Part shown: positions 11,192 through 23,326 of the stretch, one piece after another
Numbering within the stretch: position 1 is the stretch's first letter
How the letters are laid out: every line of letters starts with the position of its first letter
NCBI GenBank assembly: GCA_004519485.1
Contig: CP038115.1
Span: 372,001 to 436,000, forward strand
Direction of reading: 5' to 3'
Source of the DNA: Nannochloropsis oceanica
Taxonomy: Eukaryota; Sar; Eustigmatophyceae; Eustigmatales; Monodopsidaceae
DNA: 64,000 bases
Notes under the pieces: model-generated
Database searches by the model: none
Told to the model about the DNA's origin: nothing
Seen by the model: the letters and a program-made list of their open reading frames with translations, nothing else
Program-made: the position numbers and the translations under genes

Positions 11192-14100
11192 ATGACCGGC
11201 CTACCAACGCCGGCGCAGATGGACCCGGCGACCATGCTGCTCCAGGTAAGAAATACAAGACACGGAGGGAGGAAGGGAGGAAGACGAGGAGCGAGGGGAG
11301 GCTAGCTTACGTCGTGTGCGGCACCACTCATTTTGGACACTCGGACGCACACACTTATGTAGACCCAGGAGGCTCTACGTGTCTTCTATGGCGGGCAAGG
11401 CCACAGTCGGGAGGAGTTCAAGCAAGCCGAAGCGTAGGTCCCCCTCCCTCCTTCCCCACCTCCTTCCCCCCCTTCTTCCCTCCCTCCTTTCCTCCCTCCT
11501 TTCTTCCCTCCTTCTCATCCATCCCTTTAAACATCACCGTCCACGTCCAATACCACAGATGGCTAGAAGCCTTTCAGCACTACCCACAAGCATGGGCCGT
11601 GGCGGACGCGATTTTAAGCAACGACAGTTCAAGTGCTCCTGTTCTTTTCTTTGCGGCAAAAACATTACAGACGAAAGTATACATGGATTGGGAGGAGTTG
11701 GAGCCGGGCATGTGAGTTTGAGGCGGAGGGGGAGGAAGGGAGGGTGGAAGAGGGGAAGGAGGGGATGGATGAGGGTGTGTGGGGGTCAGTGGTGTCGCTG
11801 GGAAGAAACTGCGGAGGTGCGGAGCAAAGGAGGAGAGGTGGGTATGTGTGGTATTTGGAGAGAGGGGGTTAGGGGGGAGGAGGGAGGTATGACAGGATGG
11901 ATTTAAGAAAGAGGGCGCTGGCGACGAAGACCGAGGAGGAAATTGAAGGTGGGAAGAAGGGAGGGAGGTGGAGGATGGATAGGGAGGGAGTCGGAGGAAG
12001 GAAGGAATGAAGGAGGGAGGGAGGGTCTTACGTGTCTTGTGAGACATTGATGGGAATCAAAGGCTGACCAAGGAGGGTAGGAGGTGGAGGGGGAGGGAGG
12101 GAGGGAGGGGGGAGGGAATGAAGGTAAACAATCTGGTAGTAAGCGTCATCTAGGTCTTCTCTCGCGAGGAAAGGAGGGAAGGAGGGAGGGAGGGAGGGAG
12201 GGCGGGCGAGGCGGGAAACCAAGAGTTTACAGAGTGAGAGAAAGGGGAGGAGGGATGAAGGAAAGGAAGAGGCATCATAACCTTAACCGGAAAATACACA
12301 CACCCCACGTCCTTATCATCTGATTGGTCGGAAACCATGTAGGATCGAGCCGTTCAAGCAGCAGTTGGTGAAGCACCTCGCCACCTGGAGTGCCCGCCGT
12401 CGGCAAGGAGCCAATGGCAGCAGCAGCGGCAGCAGCAGCAGCAGTGGGCGCATGGGGGACTTGAGTGCGTTTTTGAACCGACTGTGTGTGGTGTTGGCGG
12501 CGGTCGCGGTGCAGGTAGGGCGGGAGGGAGATAAGGAGGGAGGGAGGGAGGAAGGAAGGGAGGGAAGGCGGAAAGGGGAGTAAGAAATTAGAGAGGCTTA
12601 TTCAGCTGTATTTTGATTTGTATGGGTGGGGCTTCTTTATTTTATTTTAAGTTTAAATGTACGTTAAAAATGATAGTAGGCCTTCTTGTATTAATTTATT
12701 GTTTTATCTATCGTGTAGTGTACATACATGTATATATGCCATGAAAGGCACGGTGAGCCGGCCGTCTAGATGAACATTCTTACTTATGGGGAGAGGCCTC
12801 CAGTGATCTGGCGGTGACTATGTCCATCCAACTGCAGAGTCAAGCGCGAGAATGAAAAACCACCCACCTCTCCTGGCGCCCGACTTGAGGTGGACTTCCA
12901 CACCCCTAGTCAGCTTTGGATTCTGTGTAATGTCCTTCCCCCCTCCCTCCCTCCCTCACGTCTTCTGATGGTCGTGTGGTGTATGATGCTCGTTTTCATC
13001 CTATTCTTTCTTCCCCGCTACGGTTATCCTTCTCCTTTCCTTCCCTCCCTTTTCTGCCTCCTCGACGACCTCTCCATCGAAATACACGGCCCATACGAAC
13101 CACCACCTCGGTCTAAGAGGATACTTAGTTATCGTTTTCACATTCTGATCATTGTTCACGTTTTTCAATGTCCAATCACCCACCCCCCAAAATATGGCTA
13201 CAGACCAACTGGCAGGGCGTCCTAACGGAGTGCATCAACCTCCTCGCCTCCCACGGGGTACCACAGGAACACCTTCTCCACCTCCTCGAAGAGCTGCCCA
13301 TGGAAGCCACAAGCAACCAATTTTCTTCCTCCTCGCTCTCTCGTGACGCACAAGAGCATTTTCGGTGCCAGCTGATGCAGCTCCGCCCGCACGTCTTTGC
13401 TTACTTGGCAGCAGTGGACGTAGGGGCCGACGCAGGGATCACTTCCCCTGCCATGCTCCAGGTACGCTTGCCCTCCCTTCCTTCCTCCTCTCTCCCTCCT
13501 TCCCTTCCTCCCTCCCTCCAACCCCGCGGCAGTAGACGCATGGGTCCAAGCAGGGTTATCACACGTAATACCCAACACTTAATCTCCAATAACCCAATAC
13601 CCAAATACCCAACACCCAATACCCAATACCCCAATACCCAAAACCCAACACCCAATACCCAATACCCCGATACTCTATACCCCAATACCTTAATACTCCA
13701 ATATCCGATACCCCGATACTCTATACCCCAATACCCAACACCCAATACCCAATACCCCGATACTCTATGCCCCAATACCCAAAACCCAATACCCAATACC
13801 CCTATACTCTATACCCCAATACCCCAATACTCCAATATCCGATACCCCGATACTCTATACCCCCATACCTCAATATCCGATGCCATCACTGCCACAACCA
13901 CAGCGGAAGATCTTCCGAGGGATGGGCCGATGGATCACCAACTTCCGGGTACGTTTTCTTCCTCCTCCTCTTCCTCCCTAGTTCCTTCCCTCTCTCTTGT
14001 TTATCCCCCTCCCCTTCCTTCTTCCTTCTCCTCTTGGCCGTTCAACCATCGTCTCCGTCCATCAACCCGCTTTTTCACCATGATGGTGCTCACCACCCCT

Positions 14101-17100
14101 CCCTCCCTCCCTCCCTCCCCCCGGCTTTTCTCCTCCCCCAGGAGCTCCCTCCGTCAGACTTGATTGAAAACAAAGTGATTTTGGATGCCTTTGCAGTCGT
14201 TGCGCAAGGGAACAAGAATGGCGGGGACATGTTGTTTGAGTCGGCGGTCGATCTCCTCATTGACGTTTTCGTGGCACATGACTGGTAAGGACCCCTTCTT
14301 TCCCTCCCTCCCTCCCTCCCTCCCTCCCTCCCTCCCTCCCTCCCTCCCTGGCTCTGTATTGTTGTCGTTCGTGCGCGCGTCGACAAGGAAAATGGTGACG
14401 GCAGTAGCAGAAACCGCTTCAAGTGTTTGAATCTGTTGTGAGGATAAAGCTTTGTTCGGTCGCAGGGATTAGGATTACACGTCTTGGAAGAAGCGAAGAA
14501 GTACGGACGGAGGAAGGGAGGAAGCGAGGAAGGGAGGAAGGTAGTGAGAGCGAAAATGCCACTCGAGTCGAACTTCACCCTCCCTCCCTCCCTCCCTCCC
14601 TCCCTCCCACCTTCCTTCCCTCAGCTCCCGCCCTGACGCCCCTCCCCTTGAGGCCCACCTCTCTCTCGCCTCCTTCCTTGTCCCCAACGTCTTCGCTCTC
14701 CGACCCACCTACCTCGCGGCCCTCCGCCGCGCCCCCCCTTCCTCCTCCCTCCCCTCCCTCGGCGACGTGGACACAGCCAAGGGGATATGCATGGTTTTTG
14801 TCGAAATGGGCCTTTCGTACCTCCCCCTCCTCCTCTCCCCCCATCCCTACGAGCAGGATGCCCTCCTTCGGCTCCTCCTCCTCGCCACCTCCCACCCAGA
14901 CCCCTCCATCGCCGGCTATGCTCTGCCCTTTTGGTACGAGCTGGCCAGGGAGGGAGGGAGGGAGGGAGGAGGGCGCGGCGTCGGTGAGAGGTACGGCGCC
15001 GTCCTCCAGGAGCTGGTGGGGGTTTTGGTGGAGAAGATGGTCTATCCCGAGGAGGCAGGGACCGACGGAAGGATCGAGGGGGGGCAAGGCGCGGGATGGG
15101 ACAAGGAGGAGAAAGAGGAGTTTGAAGACTTTCGGTTCAAGTTGGTACGTGCTTAGTGGTATGACATGGAGAAGAGGAGGACATGAATCTCAAGGAAAAA
15201 GGACCCGGAGGACATGCATCCCACCAACGATCTCCTCCTCCTCCTCCTCCTCCTCCTCCTCCTCCTCCTCCTTACCTTCTCCTCTTCGCCCCCCCCTCTT
15301 CTCCTTGTCGAAGAAGGGCGAAAAGGAGGGAGCGGGAAAGAAGAAGCAGAGGAAGCGGAGGAGGAGCTTTGCTACTTCTTTAATCTTACCATGCCTCCCT
15401 CCATCCCTCCCTTCCTCCCTTCCTCCCTCCCTCCCTCCCACAGGGCGACGCCATCAAGGACGTCTGCGCCCTCGTCGGCCCCGTGCCTTGCCTCTCCCTC
15501 CTGGCCCGCTCCCTCCCCACCTCTCTCCCTCCCTCCCCCCCTTCCTCCTCCACCTCATGGCGACACGTGGAGGCCTGCCTTTGGGCCCTCCGTTCCATCG
15601 CCCACCGCCTCCCCTCCCCCCCCTCCCTCCCTCCCTCCTCCTCCTCCTCCACCACCCCTCCAGACTCCGACATCACCACTGCCATGAGCGTCGTGCCCCA
15701 GCTCATTTCCCTCCTCCTTTCCTATCACTCCCCGGCCCCTCCCTCCTCCTCGTCCACCCCCCTCCTCCTTCGCGTCACCACCAATCATGTCCTGGGCCGA
15801 CTCGCGCCTTTCCTCCTCCCTCCCTCCCTCCCTCCCTCCCCCCCCACGGACCTCCTTCCCAACACCTACTCCTTCCTCCTCTCGAGCCTCTCCTCCCCCT
15901 CTACCTCCTCCTCCGCCGCCCGTGCCCTCCACGACATCTGCCTGGCCTTTGGCCGCGCCCGCGGCAGCGGCAGCAACAGCAGCAACAACAACAGCCCCTC
16001 CCTCCTTCCCTCCCTCCCTCCCCTTCCCTTGTTTGAGCAATTGATGCACGCGTCCCTCCACGGCGAAATCAAATACAGGGATGAGGTGATGGTTCTGGAA
16101 GGGCTCTGCGAAGGAGTAGTGGCATACATGCAGGGAGGGAGGGAGGAAGTGGTGGGGCAGATGGTGGGAATGATCGGGAAGCATATGGCGGGGGTCTTGC
16201 AGGAAGAACAGAGGGAGGGAGGGAGGGAGGGAGTTAAACCGAGGTTCCAATCGGTGGAGGAGGATCTAGAGAGACTCACGGCCGTTGTCAAGGGATCCGA
16301 GCCCCGGGGCCAGGGAGGGAGGGAGGGAGGGAAGGATGGAGCGGGGGAGGTTGCCCAAATCGTGCAGGGGCTCTTGCCGGTCTTGGAAGCCTCATACCAG
16401 GCGTATAAAAGCAAGGTGGAACTGATGGAGAAGGTAAAGGGCGCCCCTCCCTCTTTCCCTCCCTCCCTCCCTCCCTCCCTTTCTTTCTTCCTCCCTCCCT
16501 CCCTCTCTCCCTTTCTTTCTCCCTTCCTCCCTTTCTCTCCTCCCTCGCTCCCTTTCTCCCTTCCTCCCTTTCTCTCCTCCCTCTCTCCCTTTCTCCCTCC
16601 CTCCCTTTCTCGTACGTGTGGGCGGGTGGCGTGGTGTCTTCGCCGTCCCTCTCTCCCTCTCTTCCTCCACCTACTTTCCTCCAGCTGCTAGCAAGCCCTC
16701 ACCTTTCCGTTCTCTCTCCCTCCCTTTCCCCCTCTCTCTCGCTCCCTCCACAGCTTTGCAAATTCCTCAAGCACGCCATGCGCGCTGCTCGCCCTCGCGC
16801 CTCCTTCTACCCCCTCCTCGAGCCCCTCATCTCCTTCCTTCTCCGCGGCTTGTCCGAGACCGAACAATCCTCTTTCCTTTATTGCCTGTCGTACGTTCTC
16901 TCAGAATTCGGCCCCCGCCGAAGCAGCAGCAGCAGCAATGGCCTGGTAGGCACCCCTTCCTCCCTCCCGTCCTCCCTCCCGTCCTCCCTCTCTTCCTCTT
17001 TGCATCCCATCTGCTTTCCCTCCTTCCCCCTCCCCCCTCCCTCCCTCCCTCCCTCCCTCCCTCCCTTACACGCCCGAAGTCCCCCCTTTCATTCCATCCC

Positions 17101-17145
17101 CTCCCCTCCCCTTCCCTGCACATTTCCTCCTTCCCGCAACGCCCA

Positions 17146-17176
<31 letters not shown>

Positions 17177-18272
17177 TACTCGCCCGCCTTTTGTTAATGT
17201 TCGAAGAAGTGTCCCAAATCGTCTTCTCCTCCTTCCTGCGAACAGCGGATGATTTCACGGTAGGGAAGGGAGAAGGGAGGGAGGGAGGCACCCAAGATAT
17301 AAATCATCAATCATCAATCTCTCACCCCTCCATCCCTCCGTCCTTTCATCCGTCCCTCCCTCTGCCCCTTCCTCCGTCCCTCCGTCCCTCCCTCAGGACC
17401 ACCCGGATATCGTGGAGGAGTACTTCTACTTCGCTTCCAAGTACTTCTCGCATTGCCCCCTTCAACTGGCGGCCCGCTGCCAACGGGGAGAGATGCAGAT
17501 GCCGGCCCTCCCTCAGACACTGCTTCATACAGGTCCGTCCGCCCGCCCTCCCTCCCTCCGTCCCGTCCTCCGTCCCCCCCTCCCAACCATGGTCCGTTTC
17601 ACCACTCACGCCTTCCCTGCCCTCCCTCCCTCCCTCCCTCCTTCCCTCTCTCCTCCCTCCTTGCCAGCGATGGTCGGTTTCGTCACTCTCCAGCATAAGG
17701 ATGCTCAACGAGCCATTGTCCACTTTCTTGAAACCTTCCTCTCGGCCGGCCTCGATAGCAGCAGCAGCAGCAGCAGCAGCAGCAGTTCTCTGCAAGAAAC
17801 ACACGCCTGGATCCTGTCCCTCCTCCACCTCCCCAACGAGACCCAGTCCAACCTCCCCCCCTTCCTCGGGCCCGCCCTCCTCTTCAAGCTATTCCAGGGC
17901 CTGGCCGGGGAGATCGACGACACGCTCATTACGGACGAGGACGATCCTTGCCTCTGCGGTGTCCTCTACGCGGCCGCGAGATGCTTGGCACCGCCCTCCC
18001 TCCCGCCCTCCCTCCCGCCCTCCCTGTTGAGGGAGTGGGTGCTCCAGGCGGTGCAAGGCGGCATCGGCGAGCATTTGGCGTCGCCACAGGAGAGGCAGAA
18101 GGTGTGGGAAGGAGTGTGTAGGGTGGGGGAGGGAGGGAGGGAGGGAGGAAGACGGGAGTTCTTTTCGATGGTCGCGGACTTTGCGTGGAATTGCCGGGAA
18201 AGGGGGAGGAAGTGGAGGAGGAAGGGGTGGGGGAGGGTAGAGGGACGGAAGGATGGAATACTGGAAGGTTGA
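11192..18272 (+). CDS. TNPO3: Transportin-3 / importin-13-like nuclear transport receptor
   Basis: Thirteen phase-consistent exons: 11192-11245, 11369-11433, 11559-11711, 12343-12514, 13204-13461, 13905-13949, 14142-14284, 14625-15144, 15444-16433, 16754-16945, 17152-17259, 17397-17532 and 17668-18272. The N-terminus is an importin-beta-type repeat region: EALRVFYGG, then WLEAFQHYPQAWAVAD and APVLFFAAKTLQTKV. Later segments follow the TNPO3/MTR10 pattern: WQGVLTECINLLASHG, FRGMGRWITNF, LLATSHPDPSIAGYALPFW and DHPDIVEEYFYFASKYF. The family carries SR-type splicing factors or similar cargo into the nucleus in a Ran-dependent way. Introns are (TCCC)n-rich; the last but one uses a GTCCGT donor (17533). 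Exon 9 carries translated SLPP and REGG insertions on loops between HEAT helices. Which branch, TNPO3 or IPO13, is not settled. Confidence 0.85.
13566..13885 (+). repeat. Intronic minisatellite, AATACCC-type heptamers
   Basis: Within transportin intron 5, about 320 bp consist of variants of the heptamer AATACCC (also AACACCC, AATACCCC and GATACTCT units). Higher-order blocks such as a CCCCGATACTCTATACCCC unit recur several times. The polypyrimidine-poor repeat ends just before the acceptor at 13904. Confidence 0.9.
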
Positions 18273-19261
18273 GGGATGGAGGGATTTGGAGGCAGGGGTG
18301 GGAAAGGTGGCATGCATGTTAATAGACGGATGGGATACCGTACACAGCGTAGGAGAAAATAAGGAGCAGCAAGACAATGAAATGAATGTAATAGCTTAGG
18401 TGTGTCGAAAAACAACATAAAATAAAGTCTGCAATATGATTAAAAGCAAACATGTCTTCCATCAGCTTTTGCTTCTCGTCCCACCGTCCCCTCCTCCTGT
18501 TCGACTGCTGTAACCGTCGTTCTCTCGTCCGTTTCGAATCCAATATCTCCAACTGTCGTAGTTGGTCTTCTGTCTCTTTACTCTTGACGATTCTTCTTTA
18601 AAATACCCTCTTGTCGTCTTCTTTTTCCCTCGATTACAACTTCGGAGGTATCCGCATCCATGTACACACCCACACGCTCCTTTCTCCTCCCATTCCTCTT
18701 TTCCCTCCTCCTTGCCTTCCAATCCCCTCGCTCGTTCCTATTTTGCCCATCTTATTCTTCCAGCTTTGCCCCCCTGCCACAAATATCTCGCGGATTATTT
18801 CTCTTTCCCCCCCCTCTCTCTCTCCCCCGTTCGCGCATTTTGGTCGTCAGCTCTTTCTGTGTTGACTATCAAATTTTCTCTACATATTTTTGTACCCCCT
18901 TTTTATTCGAATTAAGAGCAACGGGCGTCGTTCGTCTCCTTTCATTGAGTGCTTTTTTCTCAATTCCGCCCCCCCACCCTTCCTCCTTAAGTTACTCCTT
19001 CCCATCCATCCCTTCCACTCACTGACAAGCTTATTTATTTGAAAACCCAACTTCCCCTCCCTCCCCGCCTCCCTACCTCCCTCTTCGGAACTTTTTCCGT
19101 CCCCACCAACGGTAACTCAAACGGCCCTAACGGCTAACCCACTAGGTCCACCTACGTCCATCGAGCGCAACCCTCCTTATCTCACTCCTCCTCAATTCCC
19201 CACAGAAAAATCGCAACACCATCTACCCCTCCTTCCTTCCCTCGCTCCATCCCAAATGCAT
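18273..19261. other. Convergent intergenic region
   Basis: This is the 3' region shared by the transportin gene and the minus-strand cystatin-like gene. It is T/C-rich on the plus strand. AATAAA occurs at 18420-18425, near the transportin end. No coding frame is supported. Confidence 0.5.
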
Positions 19262-20194
19262 CTAGTTACCCCCATCCATCTTAGGCACCCTCTTCGCCCC
19301 CACCAAGGAATATTTGGATGCCATCCAAGGCTGACTCACTACATCTACCTCCCATAACCCCTCCCCTCCACCCCCTCCTCCTCCTCCGCGCACGATCGAC
19401 AAGACAATCTTGTATCGAATCCCGCTCACAACCTGGCTCGTTGCACTCAGGATAGCCCCCAAATTCAAGTTGTTGCTTTCTTCCGCCGATCCAAGGTCAC
19501 CTCGTGCCTTCATTAACTTCACCCCGGCCTTGGCCGCGGCCACAACCTCCGGGTCGCTTACGTCCACGTTCTGAGGACACCCAGGACAATTCCCCTGTCG
19601 TGGCACTTTACCACCGCTTGCTTCTGCTGCCGCGGGCAAGGCATTGCGTCCCTCCGGCAGCTGCTGCGGCTGCTGAGAAGCATGCAGGCTGCCTTCAGGG
19701 CGCAACAGGTCGTCCTCCCCCATGATGGCAACCCTCTCCCCCAACTCCCGCGTCGCTTCCGCTGCTTTACGAGCACCTGATCGTCTCATAATGTCGTTTC
19801 CAAAAGTCTCATCGCTTGCCTTCATGCTGTCCTCCGGCACACACACTCCTCGCGGAGCCCGCCCCAAGGAGTGATGGACCAAATCGGCCAACTTGGACGA
19901 CAACATCGGGCTTCCTACCCCTTTCTCCATCCCTTCTTCTCCCTCTTCCTCCACCTGCTCTTTGGCCAGGTCGGAAATGGGGCGGCACACCAAACCGGGG
20001 GCGCAAGAGCCAAATTGTCCACAGGGACCACCGCAGTCCGCGCCTTCAGGTTGGTTGAGCGGGCCTTGCATCCCCTCAGGACAGACGAGGGCGTTCATTC
20101 CCGAGGTAGGACGAGTGTAAAGGAGGAGAAGGTTGGAGACAAGGAAAAGGAATGGAAGGGGGAGGACGGAGCGGTAATGTTGGCGGGCAGGCAT
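19262..20194 (-). CDS. Secreted cystatin-like cysteine protease inhibitor with Cys-rich N-terminal module
   Basis: A single exon of 310 residues starting at the ATG 20194-20192. A signal peptide (LPLPFLFLVSNLLLLYT) is followed by a short cysteine-rich module (CGGPCGQFGSCAPGLVCRP) resembling IGFBP/granulin-type knots. An acidic linker follows, then a cystatin-like domain at about residues 195-310. The domain shows the family's hallmarks: a helix (PEVVAAAKAGVKLMKA), the inhibitory-loop motif QVVSG followed by an IRYKIVLSI strand, and a late PW (SQPWMASKYS) matching the second binding loop. Known cystatins plug the active cleft of papain-family proteases. Here it would act in the secretory pathway or outside the cell. 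The Cys-rich module in front of the cystatin domain is unusual. The assignment rests on motifs, not a search. Confidence 0.72.
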   Translation of the reverse strand: MPARQHYRSVLPLPFLFLVSNLLLLYTRPTSGMNALVCPEGMQGPLNQPEGADCGGPCGQFGSCAPGLVCRPISDLAKEQVEEEGEEGMEKGVGSPMLSSKLADLVHHSLGRAPRGVCVPEDSMKASDETFGNDIMRRSGARKAAEATRELGERVAIMGEDDLLRPEGSLHASQQPQQLPEGRNALPAAAEASGGKVPRQGNCPGCPQNVDVSDPEVVAAAKAGVKLMKARGDLGSAEESNNLNLGAILSATSQVVSGIRYKIVLSIVRGGGGGGGGEGLWEVDVVSQPWMASKYSLVGAKRVPKMDGGN

Positions 20195-21493
20195 GCTTAT
20201 GCTACGGGCTGCCTTGACTGAGGGATGGGCGTGCAGGCGAGGCGAGGGGACGAAGGTTACAAAGGCGACGACGACAACGACGGTGCTCCACGCGGCTTTG
20301 CCACAGCGCTTGTGTTGTTGTGGTACATGGGGGGGAGTTAGTGCAGTGCGTTAGTGCTGGTCATGCTGTGAATGTAAAAAAACAGGCAAACCAGCAATCA
20401 CACGGTATTTTTTTTTTTCGGAGCGAGGTGCTCGCTCGTGTTCAAAGTGACGGGCGGCCCGTCAAACTCTCCTTCACCTCTCCTTCATTTTCAAGGCAAA
20501 ATTCTCGTCATTGAGAGCAATAACCACACCAGCTAAATAACGACAACATCCGAAGCACAATTTCTATTAATTTCCCGGGTCGACGCCGTGGTGGGCACTT
20601 GAGACGTGCTCTCTGTACCTTTCCCCCCTATTTTCCGTGTGTTATTCAGGAACCCACGAGATGTCCACACGGGGGACTAAAAAAATGAAAAATAGAATAT
20701 CAGCTATTGTGATCTGTATCGCTCTTGTGTAAATATCATGTCTTCCTCTATGCTTGATCGCTGGCTTCGGAAAGGTGATGAGTGCTTGCTGTCGTGGGGG
20801 CGGCTTGGGCACTTGCGCTGGTGAATGCTTCTGCTCATGAATGCTCTTTTCTCACACTCCGCTCGACATGCTTGCATTTCGTGGGAGAAGAAAAAAATAC
20901 TTTCAACGACGCGCCACAACGACTAAATGGCATACTTGAGTAAGTGCGTGTGTCTATGTTTCTTTTGGAGCCAAGACTCCAATCAGTTCCCTTTAAATTT
21001 TCCTCTCTGGAACTCCGCCGCTCTTACTGTTACACTCCACTCTGTATGCGGGCATTTCTCACTCGTCGAATTTAATAAAATGGTTAAGCAATTAAAAAAA
21101 TGGTTAGTGGCTTGTCGAATACAAGGAATTTATGTCCAGCCTTACTGACACAAAGTGCTTTCCTCTAATCCTTCCCCTCTTCCACCTCTGTGCGTTTTTC
21201 CACACACATGAAGATTGGTGTTGCTGCTGTTGCTGCTTCTGTTGTTGCTACTGCTGCTACTGTTGCTGATTCTGTGGCTGCCAATGCTGCTGTTGCTGCC
21301 CGTGCTGATGCTGCTACAGCTTTTCTTCTCAAAGCTCATATTAAGAGAAGCCACACCCTCTCTCAAAGGGGAATCGAGAAGACTCACTCTCTCTAACTTT
21401 TTCGTTCTTATATCTATTCTTTTGGTCAACCCAGTATACACAGAGAGAACCCCCGCCTCCCGTCATGTCTACCGTCCACCCTGCCCCCCATCG
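20195..21493. other. Intergenic region
   Basis: This holds the upstream region of the cystatin-like gene and the 3' flank of the phosphatase gene. A CTG/GCT-rich tract lies at about 21219-21320. I see no supported gene. Confidence 0.5.
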
Positions 21494-23326
21494 TCATTCA
21501 GCTCTTTTCCTTCCCCTCCCATCCTCTATCCTCCATCTCTCCACCTCCACCTCTCCTTCATTTACATTTCCCCTCGAGCACTTATCCCCCGACGAAAGTG
21601 GACACCCCACATCCTCCACTTCCTCCTCCTTCTCACACTCTACATCCAAACCCAACCCTTCCCCCTCCTTCCCTCTCTCATTTTCTCCTTCATCCTCCTC
21701 CTCCTCCTCCTCCTCCTCCTCTTCCTCATCTTTTACCGCCAACTTTCGTATACATGCAAACCGGTCGTCGGCGTAATGCTCGACATCCAGAGAGTTTCGC
21801 CCCCCTCCGTTCCACTCCCTTTCCAACCTTGCCAGCTGACGCATGAAGGACGGGTTCGGACTCGTGCATGGCCTCCGTTCCCGCACAAAACTAAAGGCCT
21901 CCAACAAGGGCATCTTGTAGTACTTCATTAGATATGCAATGACTACCGACGTCGATCGACTCATTCCGTTCCGGCAGTGTACCAGGCAGGCATGCCCCCC
22001 TGCCCTCGCCCTCTCCACCATGTCGAAGGCAGTCTCCAACTTCTCGTTTGTCAGCTCCTCCGACAAGGAGTCCAGCAAATACAGCTGGCAATAGTCCCCC
22101 TGCCCGTACGGATGGTGAGGGTAGTAATCCTTCATGGTCGTGTTGACGATGTGGGTTATGTTGAAGGTCTCCGCAAGGGCATCCTGGCTCGGAATGTGCT
22201 CCCCACCCACATACAGGTAATCGAGTATCTTGCTCCCATCATATTGGAAGTCCATCGTGCTTAGGGATGGGGGGCCAATGGAACTACATGCCCGCAGGCC
22301 TGTCTCCAATACTAATTTCCTGTTTCCGTTCTTGCTGTTGACGTTGCTCTTCTTGCTTGGGGTTGCGGCAGCACTGCTGGTGCAGTTGCCTGAGGGGGGA
22401 AGGGACGATGGGCAAGGATCATCTTCGACAGAAATCGTGGCCCGGCGGCGGAGACGAAAAAGTGAACTCATTAGGGAGGTAGATGATGAGACTCCTTTGC
22501 TGCTGCTGCTGCCGTTATTGGCGCCGCTGCCGCTGCCAGTGAGGGGGGGCAAGGCGCGGGGGGGCAGTATAGAGGAGGGGTGGGAGGAGTTACCCTTGGG
22601 AGTCAGAATAAGGTTTGGAAAGCCGCGCTTTTTTTTTATATTGTCAGCTATGATGCCGTGAGATGGGGGCGTAGAGGTGGAATGCGACCCATTATTGTTC
22701 ATCCCTACTAGGGTGGCCAAGGCCGAGTTGGAGCGCTTGAAGAAGGCGAAGGTGGGGGTACGTCCTGATGGTGGAAGGCAAGGGCTGGTATTGTTGCTGG
22801 TGCTACAGCAGTCGTTATCCTCATCTCCGCTGTCGTCGTCCTCGTCTTCTTCTCGTCCTCCGTGCGGTTGCTGCTGCTGCTGTCTGCCTGTTGGTCTAAG
22901 CATCACTTCTTGGTCATCCACGGAGACGCCCAGCGTCAGACTTCTTGCGCTTCTGGTCGTGCTGCTGCTGCTACTGCTGCGACTGCTCCTACTACTGTGC
23001 TGTGTCGGGGTCACGCTCCCTCGAACGTTGGGAAGGCCACCGTTAACGGCGTCAAGGCCGTGTCGTGGGATAGCGCAGGGAGGGGAAGATGGGCCCGAGC
23101 CTGCTAGTGAGGAAGAGGAAGAGGCCGAGGCAAGACCCTTGGTGGAGGAGGAGGACAGAGCGCACGGGCTGAGAATGGTGCAAGGGTCTTGCGTGGTACT
23201 TGGGTCATCGTGGTCCAGGCTTTCGGCGCGGTTGTGACTGCTCGTGTTGATCCTGCCAGAGAGGCCTGCGAAAAGCATGAATGGCTCCTCTAACATGAGG
23301 GGGGCCGGGCGGGAAGGGCGTACCAT
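21494..23326 (-). CDS. Dual-specificity protein phosphatase with long low-complexity N-terminus
   Basis: An intronless frame of 610 residues. The start is the ATG at 23326, twelve codons downstream of an in-frame stop. Residues 1-370 are Ser-rich and low in complexity. Residues about 380-525 form a DUSP catalytic domain: KILDYLYVGGEHIPSQD at the start, ITHIVNTTMKDYY, LLDSLSEELTNEKLETAF with the general-acid Asp, then the P-loop VHCRNGMSRS. In the P-loop Cys is at about residue 451 and Arg six residues later. AYLMKYYKMPLLEAFSFVRERRP follows, the usual post-loop helix. All catalytic residues are present, so it should be active on phospho-Tyr/Ser/Thr substrates. The tail is poly-Glu followed by charged residues. 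An upstream frame with AACPFPKKDRRASVVLVFG at 23400-23580 could be an unproven 5' exon. Confidence 0.85.
   Translation of the reverse strand: MVRPSRPAPLMLEEPFMLFAGLSGRINTSSHNRAESLDHDDPSTTQDPCTILSPCALSSSSTKGLASASSSSSLAGSGPSSPPCAIPRHGLDAVNGGLPNVRGSVTPTQHSSRSSRSSSSSSTTRSARSLTLGVSVDDQEVMLRPTGRQQQQQPHGGREEDEDDDSGDEDNDCCSTSNNTSPCLPPSGRTPTFAFFKRSNSALATLVGMNNNGSHSTSTPPSHGIIADNIKKKRGFPNLILTPKGNSSHPSSILPPRALPPLTGSGSGANNGSSSSKGVSSSTSLMSSLFRLRRRATISVEDDPCPSSLPPSGNCTSSAAATPSKKSNVNSKNGNRKLVLETGLRACSSIGPPSLSTMDFQYDGSKILDYLYVGGEHIPSQDALAETFNITHIVNTTMKDYYPHHPYGQGDYCQLYLLDSLSEELTNEKLETAFDMVERARAGGHACLVHCRNGMSRSTSVVIAYLMKYYKMPLLEAFSFVRERRPCTSPNPSFMRQLARLEREWNGGGRNSLDVEHYADDRFACIRKLAVKDEEEEEEEEEEEDEGENERGKEGEGLGLDVECEKEEEVEDVGCPLSSGDKCSRGNVNEGEVEVERWRIEDGRGRKRAE

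Noticed and set aside
18533-18545. TTCGAATCC resembling a tRNA B box
   Set aside because: No matching A box or cloverleaf arms around it.
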